A stretch of 64,000 nucleotides of DNA from Clostridiales bacterium (GTDB lineage Bacteria; Bacillota; Clostridia; Oscillospirales; CAG-272). Positions within the stretch are counted from its first letter, which is position 1, and each line of letters starts with the position of its first letter. The stretch spans positions 1 through 64,000 of the forward strand of contig DULN01000004.1 in assembly GCA_012840355.1 (NCBI GenBank), read 5' to 3'. The notes under the pieces were generated by a model, which was given only the letters and a program-made list of their open reading frames with translations, was not told the origin of the DNA and made no database searches. The position numbers and the translations under genes were made by a program. Below, piece after piece: positions 7,423 to 15,458 of the stretch.

Positions 7423-7451
7423 ATTATAGCACCGCGTGCGGTTTTTGTATA
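7423..7451 (-). promoter_or_regulatory. Promoter of the candidate small RNA
   Basis: TATACA (7446-7451), a 17-bp spacer, extended -10 TGC plus TATAAT (7423-7428). It lies in the 3' region of the phosphoglucomutase gene, directed toward rpmG. Confidence 0.5.
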
Positions 7452-7511
7452 TATCAATCTTTTATGAAAATTGGGGTCGTTTTTTGTGAGATATTGTGCC
7501 CCGGGCGCGGC

Positions 7512-9242
7512 TTATCCAACGGTTTCCTCAAACGCGCCGATAAACGACTCGAGCTGACCCTGCGCGCCCTCGCGCGTTTCGCCGCCTGCCGCGTAGTAGA
7601 GCTTAAGCTGCGGCTCGGTGCCCGACGGGCGGATTATTACCTCGCAGCCGTCGGAGTATGTGAACTTCAGCACGTCGGAGGGCGGGAGCTTCACCTCGCG
7701 CTTGCCGCCGTCGATATACGAGGTGTCGCCGTTTTTGTAGTCCTTTATCGCGACAAGCTCCCTGCCGGGGATCGATTTCGGCGGCGCCTCGCGGAGCATC
7801 TTCATTATCTCGCGCATCTTCGCGGCGCCGGCTGCGCCTTCGTAGCGCACGTTGACCAGCCGGGTCTCGATAAAGCCGTACTTTTTGCCAAGCTCGTCGA
7901 GAACGTCAATAAACGTCTTGCCCTGCGCGGCGAAATATTCCGCCGCCTGGCAGACGAGTAGCGAGGTCGAAACGCCGTCCTTGTCGCGCACATATCCCCC
8001 GCAGAGGTATCCGCAGCTTTCCTCAAAGCCGAAGATATACCGCTCAAGCTCGCCGTCGCGCTCAAGCAGCGTCAGCTGCTCGCCGATGTATTTAAAGCCA
8101 GTCAGCACGTCTATGATTTCGGCGCCGAAATCGCGAGCGATGCGTGCCGCAAGCTCGGTCGTGACGATGGTCTTTATCACAATCGGCGACTTCGGCAGCG
8201 TGCCAGTGTCGCGCCTGCGGGTGAGGATATAGTAAAGCAGCACGACGCCCAGCTCGTTGCCGGTGAGAAGCCTATACGTTCCGTCGGGCTTTTTCACGGC
8301 TACGCCCACCCTGTCGCAGTCGGGGTCGGTCGCAAGCAGCAAGTCCGCCGACCGCTCCGCTGCGAGCTTCAGACCCAGCTCGAGCGCCTGCGGCAGCTCT
8401 GGGTTCGGGTACGGGCAGGTCGGGAAATTGCCGTCCGGCTCGCTCTGCTCGGGCACCATCTCGAAGTTTTCAAAGCCTGCGTTTTGCAAAATCTTCGGCA
8501 CGCACATTATGCCGGTGCCGTTGAGGGGCGTGTAGATATATTTGAGATTTCTGCGCGGCTCCTCCTCGGGCGGGAGCTGTGCCGCGGCGTCGGCGATAAA
8601 GGCGTCGACAATCTCGTCGTCGATGTATTTTATCAGCCCCGCGCCGACTAGTTCCTCGAACGTGCGGCCGGGCGGCGCGAAGTAGTCGCTTTTTTGCATC
8701 TGCTTGTAAATCGCCGAGGCGTCTTCGGGCGTGAGCTGGCCGCCGTCCGAGCCGTAGACTTTAAAGCCGTTGTACTCTGCGGGGTTATGGCTCGCGGTGA
8801 CCACGACGCCTGCCGCGCAGCCGAGCTTACGTATCGCGTACGAAAGCGCGGGCGTGGGCATTATATGCTTAAAAATCCGCACGCCGATGCCCGCATCCGC
8901 GAGTATGCGCGCCGAGGTCTTGGCGAACAGCTCCGAGCAGTTGCGGCTGTCATATGCAATCGCGACGGTCTGCGGCTTGCCCGAAAGCAGTTGCGTTATC
9001 GCGCGGCGGCGCAGGTGCATCGCAAGCCCGCGCGCGCAGCGCCCGACCGTGAGCACGTTCATACGGTTTGTCCCCGCGCCGAGCACTCCGCGCAGCCCGC
9101 CTGTGCCGAACTCGAGGTCTTTGTAGAACCTGTCGGTTATCGACGGCTCGTCGCCGGATATTTCGAGCAGCTCACTATGCAGCTCGGGCATAGACTGGGT
9201 ATTTTTTAGCCATAGGTCGTATGCCTTGTATATGTCTTCCAT
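7512..9242 (-). CDS. Phosphoglucomutase / phosphomannomutase family protein
   Basis: About 576 aa, typical of the long PgcA-like alpha-phosphohexomutases of Firmicutes, which interconvert glucose-1-P and glucose-6-P (or the mannose equivalents). All four active-site loops are present: TASHNPAEYNGFK near residue 148 with the phosphoserine, DPDCDRVGVAV near 305 for Mg2+, GFEESCGYL for sugar recognition, and RPSGTEPQLKLY near 534 for phosphate. The start chosen is ATG at 9242 (MEDIYKAYDLWL), where homologs begin. A GTG five codons upstream is possible. The ribosome binding site is unclear. It is cytoplasmic and likely monocistronic, and it links sugar catabolism to UDP-glucose supply. Confidence 0.93.
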   Translation of the reverse strand: MEDIYKAYDLWLKNTQSMPELHSELLEISGDEPSITDRFYKDLEFGTGGLRGVLGAGTNRMNVLTVGRCARGLAMHLRRRAITQLLSGKPQTVAIAYDSRNCSELFAKTSARILADAGIGVRIFKHIMPTPALSYAIRKLGCAAGVVVTASHNPAEYNGFKVYGSDGGQLTPEDASAIYKQMQKSDYFAPPGRTFEELVGAGLIKYIDDEIVDAFIADAAAQLPPEEEPRRNLKYIYTPLNGTGIMCVPKILQNAGFENFEMVPEQSEPDGNFPTCPYPNPELPQALELGLKLAAERSADLLLATDPDCDRVGVAVKKPDGTYRLLTGNELGVVLLYYILTRRRDTGTLPKSPIVIKTIVTTELAARIARDFGAEIIDVLTGFKYIGEQLTLLERDGELERYIFGFEESCGYLCGGYVRDKDGVSTSLLVCQAAEYFAAQGKTFIDVLDELGKKYGFIETRLVNVRYEGAAGAAKMREIMKMLREAPPKSIPGRELVAIKDYKNGDTSYIDGGKREVKLPPSDVLKFTYSDGCEVIIRPSGTEPQLKLYYAAGGETREGAQGQLESFIGAFEETVG

Positions 9243-9460
9243 ACAGTGTGCCGGCACCTTTCCACTTTAGGTATATTTGCGCGGAAGCGGTTTTATTCCG
9301 CGCTAAGCTTTTTTTCTTTAATTTAGTATATAGCAAAAAAGCGTGAAATTCGGTAATTATTTGTATATTTTTTATAAACTCGATTTTTATAAATTCTGAC
9401 ATCTATAGGCATGGGAATACGCCGGGGGCGCAAGCTGTGCCTCGCATTCCATTGCATGCA

Positions 9461-9656
9461 CAACCTAAGCCGCCTCTTGGGAGAGGGGCCCAAGCAAGGC
9501 GGCGCGGGTTTTGTATGCAGTGCCTGCACGGCACATGCACTCGTCATAGGGCAGAGCCAGTCCGCGGAGTCCGGGAAGGCTATGCCTTTACTGCGTATAC
9601 CCTTTTTAAAGTTTTTGAGGGGGATTGGGGGAACTCTTTTCAAAAAGTCCCCCCAA
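9461..9656 (+). repeat. Dispersed repeat, full-length copy
   Basis: The longest clean copy. It begins CCTAAGCCGCCTCTTGGGAG and folds as nested stems (GCCGCC / GGCGGC outside, CTTGGG / CCCAAG inside). It continues with GTGCCTGCACGGCACATGC, then AGTTTTTGAGGGGG, and ends with an imperfect palindrome at 9625-9656. Its 3' end abuts the stop codon of the UroD-like gene. No gene is supported in 9243-9660. Confidence 0.75.
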
Positions 9657-9660
9657 ACAT

Positions 9661-10701
9661 TTAGATACTCCCGTCTGGCGAGAGCTTGGTGCGCTCGACG
9701 ATGACGTTTTCGGCGTGCTTCGCCCATGCGGGGTCGACGCCGATATCGTGGTAGGTCGGATAGTCTTTCGCTATCCAAGCCTTGTTTTTGTCGAAAATCT
9801 CGCACATTTCGGCGGCGCGCCTGCCGATAAGCTCAAGGTCGCCGGTCGGCAGCACCTTTTGGATATCCACCGGCGAGTGGAAGACCGCCTTGTCGCCGAA
9901 CTCTTCCGACAGCCGCTCGGAAGGATACGCGTCTGGCTGGTCGAACTGGAACACGTCGACGCCCGCCTCGATGAACATCGGTATAAAATTATATATGTAC
10001 CCGCACGAGTGCAGGAAAATCGCTATTCCACGCTCGTGATAAGCTTCGAAAATCCGCTTGTACTGCGGGAAAAACAGCTCCCTAAACGATTCCGGCGATA
10101 TAAACGTCGACGTCTGCGTGCCCCAGTCGTCGCCGAACATCGCCGCGTCGACGCCCGTCCCCGCGATATAGTCGAGCACCTTCAGCTCGTGCTCGACGAT
10201 GCAGTCGAGGAACGCGGTCACCATCTCCGGCTCGAGCAGCACGTCGGCGAGCGCGTTCGCCATCAACCTCGCGTCGCGCAGCGCCGAAAACAGCGACGCC
10301 CCGCCGGTGATGACGTATTTGTCGCATGCGGAAAGGTTCATCGAAAGCAGCCTATCCCGGCAGCTTGGGTCAATCTCCGGCATCCGCTTTTTGTACTCCT
10401 CGAAATCGTCCCACTCGACGATCGCCCCGCGGATGCACTCGCCCTTGGTCTTGCCGCCATACCTGCCGTATATGTTGCCGAACCGGTCGCGGTACACCTC
10501 GCCGGAAAAGCCGGTAAGTTTCTTTAACTCCTCGTGGTTACCCCACCTTGCGTACGGGTCGGGCGGCGGCGGAAGGTACGCGCGCCCCGGCACCCAGATA
10601 AAATCGTTGTGCTCGCTACTAAAATTCCACCCAATTCGCGGCGCGTCGCGGTGCGCCACTACCCGCCGGATTATCTCCCGCGGCGTCATTTTGTCCGACA
10701 T
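9661..10701 (-). CDS. Uroporphyrinogen decarboxylase-like (UroD/MtaA superfamily) protein
   Basis: 346 aa from ATG 10701 (MSDKMTPREIIRRVVAHRD), preceded by AAGGGG. The fold is a UroD/MtaA/CmuA TIM barrel. The motif IAIFLHSCG near residue 225, followed by FIPMFIEAGVDVFQFDQPDA, matches the family, in which His-x-Cys can bind zinc in corrinoid or thiol methyltransferases. No hem genes are near, so heme synthesis is unlikely. Such stand-alone members are common in gut Clostridia beside sugar isomerase genes and may act as methyltransferases, for example demethylating an O-methylated substrate. That role is inference. It is divergent from the TIM-barrel isomerase at 10,832, with about 130 bp between. 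Confidence 0.8.
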   Translation of the reverse strand: MSDKMTPREIIRRVVAHRDAPRIGWNFSSEHNDFIWVPGRAYLPPPPDPYARWGNHEELKKLTGFSGEVYRDRFGNIYGRYGGKTKGECIRGAIVEWDDFEEYKKRMPEIDPSCRDRLLSMNLSACDKYVITGGASLFSALRDARLMANALADVLLEPEMVTAFLDCIVEHELKVLDYIAGTGVDAAMFGDDWGTQTSTFISPESFRELFFPQYKRIFEAYHERGIAIFLHSCGYIYNFIPMFIEAGVDVFQFDQPDAYPSERLSEEFGDKAVFHSPVDIQKVLPTGDLELIGRRAAEMCEIFDKNKAWIAKDYPTYHDIGVDPAWAKHAENVIVERTKLSPDGSI

Positions 10702-10831
10702 CGCAATACCCCTTATTATTGCCATAAATTGACGAACTCGCCTGTATTGTGAATTATAACACAGTGAGCTTGACAAAATTATGAATATACAGTAAAATAA
10801 TAAAAACTTGATTTACGGATCGGTAACATAT

Positions 10832-11752
10832 ATGAAAATTGGGCTTTCCTCATACAGTTTGGTTAACCGTATTTACTCTGGCGAAATGAGCGTGCTCGAC
10901 GTCATGCAGTTCGCCGCAGACAACGGCGCAAAGCATTTTGAGCTTGTACCGTTTGGATACAAGTTCTACGACGACGAAACCGGACAGTTCGACGAAGGTC
11001 TGATCGAGGCGGTGCGCGCGAAGTCCGCCGAGCTGGGGCTGCCGCTTTCAAATTATGCGGTGCTAGCAGACTTGCTCAAGCCTACCGAGGCGGAGCGCGA
11101 AGCGGAGCGCGAGCGGCTGAAAAGGCATATCGACGTGGCGGCGAAGCTCGGCGTGCCATTCATGAGGCACGATGTGTCGTCGTTCCGCCGCCCGCTCGAA
11201 CTTAACACGCCCGCGGAGTTTGAGCGGCTGTTCCCGCTGATGGTAGAGCAGACGCGCGAGCTGTCGGAATACGCCGCGCAGTACGGCATCACGACGCTTG
11301 TCGAAAACCACGGGTTCTTCGTCAACGGCGGCGACCGGCTGGTTCGGCTCGCCGAGGCAGTAGGGCGCGAGAATTTCGGGGTTTTGTGCGATATCGGCAA
11401 CTTCGCATGCGTCGACGAGGACTGCCTCGTCGCGGTCAAAAAGGTGCTGCCGTATACGAAGTTTTTCCACCTGAAGGATTTCTATATACGCAAAACCGAA
11501 GAGCTGCCGCTCGGCGGCGGGCTGTTCAGGTGCGATTCGGGCAACTGGTTCTCCACCAACTCGGGCGAGTACATGCTGCGCGGCTCGATACTCGGACAGG
11601 GCGACTTGCCTGTCCGCCATATCTTCCGCGCGATTTGCGAGTATGCGCCGTCAGCCGACATGTTCGGCTCGCTCGAGTTCGAGGGCATGGAAGCGCCCGA
11701 AGACGGCTCGCGGCTCGGCATGGCTACCGCCGAAGCATTGTGCGCAAGGTAA
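10832..11752 (+). CDS. Sugar phosphate isomerase/epimerase (xylose isomerase-like TIM barrel)
   Basis: 306 aa from ATG 10832 (MKIGLSSYSLVNRI). The AP endonuclease 2 / xylose isomerase-like TIM barrel is recognisable from NGAKHFELVPFG, LPLSNYAVLADLL, VPFMRHDVSSFR, TLVENHG, NFGVLCDIGNF (metal-binding Glu and Asp), KFFHLKDFY and SLEFEGME. Members isomerise or epimerise sugars, sugar acids or inositol derivatives using a divalent metal. It is paired head to head with the UroD-like gene, which suggests one shared pathway. The ribosome binding site is weak. The exact substrate cannot be read from sequence. Confidence 0.85.
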   Translation: MKIGLSSYSLVNRIYSGEMSVLDVMQFAADNGAKHFELVPFGYKFYDDETGQFDEGLIEAVRAKSAELGLPLSNYAVLADLLKPTEAEREAERERLKRHIDVAAKLGVPFMRHDVSSFRRPLELNTPAEFERLFPLMVEQTRELSEYAAQYGITTLVENHGFFVNGGDRLVRLAEAVGRENFGVLCDIGNFACVDEDCLVAVKKVLPYTKFFHLKDFYIRKTEELPLGGGLFRCDSGNWFSTNSGEYMLRGSILGQGDLPVRHIFRAICEYAPSADMFGSLEFEGMEAPEDGSRLGMATAEALCAR

Positions 11753-11777
11753 CGAGGTAAAAGAAGTAATATATTTC

Positions 11778-11811
11778 GTGGGGGGAGCTTTTTTCAAAAA
11801 GTTCCCCCCAC
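11778..11811. repeat. Dispersed palindrome, solo copy
   Basis: Arms around GTGGGGGGAGCTTTTTT and AAAAAGTTCCCCCCAC with a central C. It lies between the convergent ends of the TIM-barrel gene (stop 11,752) and the lipoprotein gene (stop 11,818). Confidence 0.75.
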
Positions 11812-11817
11812 AATAAG

Positions 11818-12219
11818 TTACTCCGCTATGTCCACCGCGGCGGTGGCGCGTGGGGCGGCGGTCTGCGAGGCCGGCTTGATGTACCTCACGCCGTACCATG
11901 TTATGGTGTCGGTTTTCTTGTCGTACGTCGCGGTTGAGGTCACGTCGCCGAACTTAAAGATAATCTTGTCGCCGGAAATCGTATATGTCCCCTGCTCCGT
12001 CACGCCCATAGTTACCGCGATGACGGTATTGCCCGAGCCGGCGCCGAGCCCCTCTTCGAGCAGCCCGCCCGCATCGCCCGAGAAAATCAGCATGTTGGAC
12101 GACGCGATGTCGCCCTCCGCATAGTAGATGTCGGTCAGCTTTGGCGTGCATGACGAAAGCGCCAGCAAAACCAGCGCCGCCAAAACAAAGCACACAGCCC
12201 TAAGATGCCTTTTGCCCAT
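11818..12219 (-). CDS. Small secreted lipoprotein, function unknown
   Basis: 133 aa. A lipoprotein signal peptide ends in the lipobox LALSSC, so the mature protein would be anchored at the outer face of the membrane. The remainder has a small beta-rich body, including TYTISGDKIIFKFGD and DTITWYGVRYIKP, that looks like the lipocalin-like or copper-resistance-type barrels found in short clostridial lipoproteins. The C-terminus is Ala/Thr-rich. It starts 20 bp after the MBOAT stop, so it is probably the third gene of the surface acetylation operon. I do not recognise a named family. Confidence 0.7.
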   Translation of the reverse strand: MGKRHLRAVCFVLAALVLLALSSCTPKLTDIYYAEGDIASSNMLIFSGDAGGLLEEGLGAGSGNTVIAVTMGVTEQGTYTISGDKIIFKFGDVTSTATYDKKTDTITWYGVRYIKPASQTAAPRATAAVDIAE

Positions 12220-12239
12220 ATATCCCTGCCCCTTTTTTG

Positions 12240-13634
12240 TTAGAACCTGAAATATATAAACGGGTTATAATCCGACCCCGTGAGAAACACCACCGAGAGC
12301 AAAAACAGCCCGATGCAGCCCGCCACATTCAGCAAATACGAGGAAGTCTTGCCGCCGGGCAGCGACTCTAGCTTCCTTTTCGCCCACGGCAAAACCGGCG
12401 CCGAGAATACTATGCCCAGCAGTATAGCAAAACCCGTGATATTGTCAAGCTGCAGCGAGGCGCGCACCAGCCCGATGTTGGAAAAGTCGAGCATCGCCGC
12501 CATATACCGCAGCGCGCCGGCGAGCGTGTCCGCCCTAAAAAGCACCCAGCCAAAAAGCACTACTAAAAGCGTATACGCGCGCGAGACCGGCTTTGGCAGC
12601 CGCTCGAGCACATTTCGGAAGCCGACGCGCTCAACTATCAGGAAAAACCCGTGGTAAAGCCCCCAAACGAGGAAGCTCCACGCCGCGCCGTGCCATATCC
12701 CCGTACAGGCGAACACGATAGTAAGGTTTACATAGGTTTTCAGCTTCCCGCGCCGGTTGCCGCCAAGCGGAATGTAAAGGTAGTCGCGGAACCAGCTCGA
12801 GAGCGATATATGCCACCGGCGCCAGAACTCCTGCACCGAGCATGAAACATAAGGGTAATTGAAGTTTTCGAGAAAGTCAAACCCGAGCAGCTGCCCTAGC
12901 CCTATCGCCATGTCGGAATAGCCCGAAAAGTCGTAGTAGATTTGTAGCGCGTAGCAAATCGCGCCGAGCCACGCGGTCGCCGCGTTCAGCCCGCTGCCCA
13001 CGCCGAACGCGAAGTCCGCCATGACCGCCACGGTATTTGAGATTAGCACCTTTTTAGAGAGGCCAATTATAAACCGCGAGGTGCCCGAAAAGAGCTTGTC
13101 CGCGTCGTATGAGCGCTCGCTAAGCTGCTTTTCAATGTCGACGTAGCGCACAATCGGGCCGGCGATAAGCTGCGGGAAAAGCGAGATGTAAAGCCCTAGC
13201 TTCAATATGTCGCGCTGAGCCGCCACCTCGCCACGGTAGACGTCGATTGTGTACGACATTATCTGAAATGTGAAAAAAGAGATGCCGATAGGCAACGCTA
13301 TGTGCGGGAAGGCCCCGCCGGTCGCGAAGTTGAAGTATTTAAAGAAAAACAGCGCGCCGAGGTTATACAGGAGCGACAGCGCGAGTATCGCGCGGCAGGC
13401 TCGCACGTCGCCGTAGCTGCGGCATTTCTCGATGCCGATGGCGAACACGTAGTTGCATACTATCGCCAAGAGCATCAGCACGATGTTTTTCGGCTCCCCC
13501 CACGCGTAAAACACCAGCGAAGCTAAAAACAGCCAGCCGTTTTTCACCGCGATATACCTCATCGGTATCGCGTAGTAGGCGAGCAGCACCACCGGCAAAA
13601 ATATAAATAAGAATAGCGTCGAACTGAATATCAT
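12240..13634 (-). CDS. MBOAT family membrane O-acyltransferase (AlgI/DltB-like)
   Basis: 464 aa with about ten membrane helices. The MBOAT signature is clear: SCSVQEFWRRWHISLSSWF, DYLYIPLGGNRRG, and FACTGIWHGAAWSFLVWGLYH with the catalytic His. AlgI-type enzymes move an acetyl group across the membrane for O-acetylation of exopolysaccharide, peptidoglycan or teichoic acid. The gene directly upstream (27 bp) encodes the AlgX/J-like DHHW protein that usually receives the acetyl group outside. The polymer modified here is unknown. Confidence 0.94.
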   Translation of the reverse strand: MIFSSTLFLFIFLPVVLLAYYAIPMRYIAVKNGWLFLASLVFYAWGEPKNIVLMLLAIVCNYVFAIGIEKCRSYGDVRACRAILALSLLYNLGALFFFKYFNFATGGAFPHIALPIGISFFTFQIMSYTIDVYRGEVAAQRDILKLGLYISLFPQLIAGPIVRYVDIEKQLSERSYDADKLFSGTSRFIIGLSKKVLISNTVAVMADFAFGVGSGLNAATAWLGAICYALQIYYDFSGYSDMAIGLGQLLGFDFLENFNYPYVSCSVQEFWRRWHISLSSWFRDYLYIPLGGNRRGKLKTYVNLTIVFACTGIWHGAAWSFLVWGLYHGFFLIVERVGFRNVLERLPKPVSRAYTLLVVLFGWVLFRADTLAGALRYMAAMLDFSNIGLVRASLQLDNITGFAILLGIVFSAPVLPWAKRKLESLPGGKTSSYLLNVAGCIGLFLLSVVFLTGSDYNPFIYFRF

Positions 13635-13661
13635 CCTCTTGCCTTTCTTTCGCGCCCGGGC

Positions 13662-15194
13662 TTATAGCTCGTTGTCTTTGAGGTAGTAGTATAGCGAGGC
13701 GTATATCACGTTGCTGCCCATGTAGGGGTTGCCGGCTTCGCTTTGATATGTCTCGCGCGTCGGGAACTCGCCGCGGATTTGCTGCTCGGTCTGCTCGAAA
13801 ATCACAAGGTCGACGCCGTCGAGCAGCTGTTCCCATGCCTCATGCCCGGCGATTAGCGGGTCATGCCGCCCTTGTCCGCTGTATTTGTTGTAGTAAAAGC
13901 TCCTCACCCTCCGCGCGACGCGGTACTGGGTCAGGTAATTTATTATATCGTGCGTAAAGCTGCCGCCCTGCACGAGCACGTCTATCCGCTCGCCGTCATC
14001 AGGATTTACCACGTACCCGTCGGGCGTGTAGTAATACTCGTCAACAATCGAGCCGGATTTGTCAATCGTGCCGTAGAGGATGTTGTAGACGTCGACGTCG
14101 GAGCTGCCGCCGATATTCGGCGGGTCCTTTGACTCGATTACGCCGCGGATGCCGAGCCGCAGCGCATTTTTGCCCGAAATCTCGCAGAACTTGTCAATCA
14201 CTGCGCGCGTTGCCTCGAACGACGCGACGTGGTTCCAATGTATGCCGGTTTTCGGGAAGGTCGCATACAGTCCAATCTTCATAAAAAGTTCGCTTGAGTC
14301 AATATAGTTTACCTTGCTTTCGTAAAGCAGCTTTTTCAGCCGCTCATACGGGCGGACGTAACCTTCGGGGGCGTAGCGCGAGTTTTTGTACCAATCGGGT
14401 ATATACTCCGCATACTGGCTCGCCTTCGACGAGGACAAAAGGTATATCATCGTGATGCCGCGCCGCGCGAGCTGGTCCTGTATATACTCGAGCGTTTCGA
14501 CGAGATTTTTTAGCCCCTCGTCGGTCACGCTTACGTACGGCTCGGAAAAGCCGTAATACTCGTCGATATACGCCGCCTCGAACAGGTAGCCCGATTTGCC
14601 TATCAGCACCGCGTCGGAGCCTTTGAACCCCGTCGGCTCGACCGGCACGTCGTCGCGCCGGCGGATGTTGATTTTGGCGTACATGTTGTTTTCGGTGTCA
14701 AACATGTACTCCCAAATCTTTTCGTCGTCTCCTTCGGGCACAGGCTCGGCGTCGCAGCCGGGCTCGTCTTTTAATAGGAAACGCAGGTTTATTATGTCGA
14801 GGTTGTCAGCGTCGTATTTGAGCTGGCGGTAGAAGGCGACCACCGCGCCGCGCGATGGGTAATGGGTCGAAAACCACGACTCAAAGCCCTTTTGGAATGT
14901 GCCGTCAAGCCAGCTTTCGAACGTCAGCGGCGCGAGCTTTGCCTCTTTTTCGCTTTCGAGCGGCGCCTCGCTTGTGCCGAACAGCAAAAGCGTTAAAAGC
15001 GGCGCCGTGATTAGCACCATAAACACGCCGAAAAGCAACATTTTCAGCGCGAGGTTAGCCGCAGGGAACTCCTCCGCGCTATCTTCGCCGGAGGCGGGCA
15101 TGCCGGCGGCAATACCGGCTTGTGCGCCGGCTTTTGGCGCAAGCTCATTTGCCGCGCCGCCGGCGGTCACGTTTTCTTTCGGGTCATTTGCCAC
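13662..15194 (-). CDS. DHHW / AlgX-like SGNH acetyltransferase-associated membrane protein
   Basis: 510 aa. An Ala/Pro-rich cytoplasmic N-terminus of about 48 residues precedes one transmembrane helix (LLFGVFMVLITAPLLTLLLF); the rest is extracellular. The AlgX/AlgJ-like SGNH domain has IGKSGYLFEAAYIDEYYG, TMIYLLSSSKASQYAEYIPDW, PKTGIHWNHVASFEAT and VLVQGGSFTHD. In family members the D-x-H-W box and a GDS-type serine form the acetyltransferase or esterase site. Here the Asp of DxHW is Gly (TGIHWN), as in several Firmicutes relatives. With the adjacent MBOAT it forms a likely two-component surface O-acetylation system. Confidence 0.88.
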   Translation of the reverse strand: MANDPKENVTAGGAANELAPKAGAQAGIAAGMPASGEDSAEEFPAANLALKMLLFGVFMVLITAPLLTLLLFGTSEAPLESEKEAKLAPLTFESWLDGTFQKGFESWFSTHYPSRGAVVAFYRQLKYDADNLDIINLRFLLKDEPGCDAEPVPEGDDEKIWEYMFDTENNMYAKINIRRRDDVPVEPTGFKGSDAVLIGKSGYLFEAAYIDEYYGFSEPYVSVTDEGLKNLVETLEYIQDQLARRGITMIYLLSSSKASQYAEYIPDWYKNSRYAPEGYVRPYERLKKLLYESKVNYIDSSELFMKIGLYATFPKTGIHWNHVASFEATRAVIDKFCEISGKNALRLGIRGVIESKDPPNIGGSSDVDVYNILYGTIDKSGSIVDEYYYTPDGYVVNPDDGERIDVLVQGGSFTHDIINYLTQYRVARRVRSFYYNKYSGQGRHDPLIAGHEAWEQLLDGVDLVIFEQTEQQIRGEFPTRETYQSEAGNPYMGSNVIYASLYYYLKDNEL

Positions 15195-15314
15195 TTTTAT
15201 TACCTCCGGACAATTTTATCCCACGCGGATATGCGCTTTTTATAAATTATAGCTCAAGGCGACTTAATTTGTCAACATTTAATGCTTCACTGCCCGAAGA
15301 GTCCGCCATCGAAT

Positions 15315-15362
15315 CTGCGCCGCCCTCCGGGACCCTTTCCCCTCGGGCGGCTTGGGTGCTGC
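15315..15362 (-). repeat. Dispersed repeat, structured module in reverse orientation
   Basis: Read on the minus strand it starts CACCCAAGCCGCCCGAGGGG and ends in GGAGGGCGGCGC. This matches the 5' module of the copy at 16,799. It lies in the 264-bp gap between the DHHW and discoidin genes. The remainder of 15,195-15,458 holds only the terminator below. Confidence 0.6.
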
Positions 15363-15391
15363 ATGAGGGCGGGCGTTTTCCCACAATCAAG

Positions 15392-15423
15392 AAACCGCCG
15401 CAACCCACAGATGGACGCGGCGG
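15392..15423 (-). terminator. Terminator of the first discoidin gene
   Basis: Stem CCGCCGC / GCGGCGG with a GC-rich loop and a short T run on the minus strand. It is the same type of hairpin as at the other three discoidin genes. Confidence 0.5.
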
Positions 15424-15458
15424 CTATTGATTACCCGGTAATTATGGCTTATGCAATC

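Noticed and set aside
9461..9656. Insertion sequence remnant
   Set aside because: No transposase fragment and no long terminal inverted repeats were found; only internal hairpins and a terminal palindrome.
9661..10701. True uroporphyrinogen decarboxylase (HemE)
   Set aside because: Context lacks heme genes and the sequence fits the wider UroD/MtaA-like group better than HemE.
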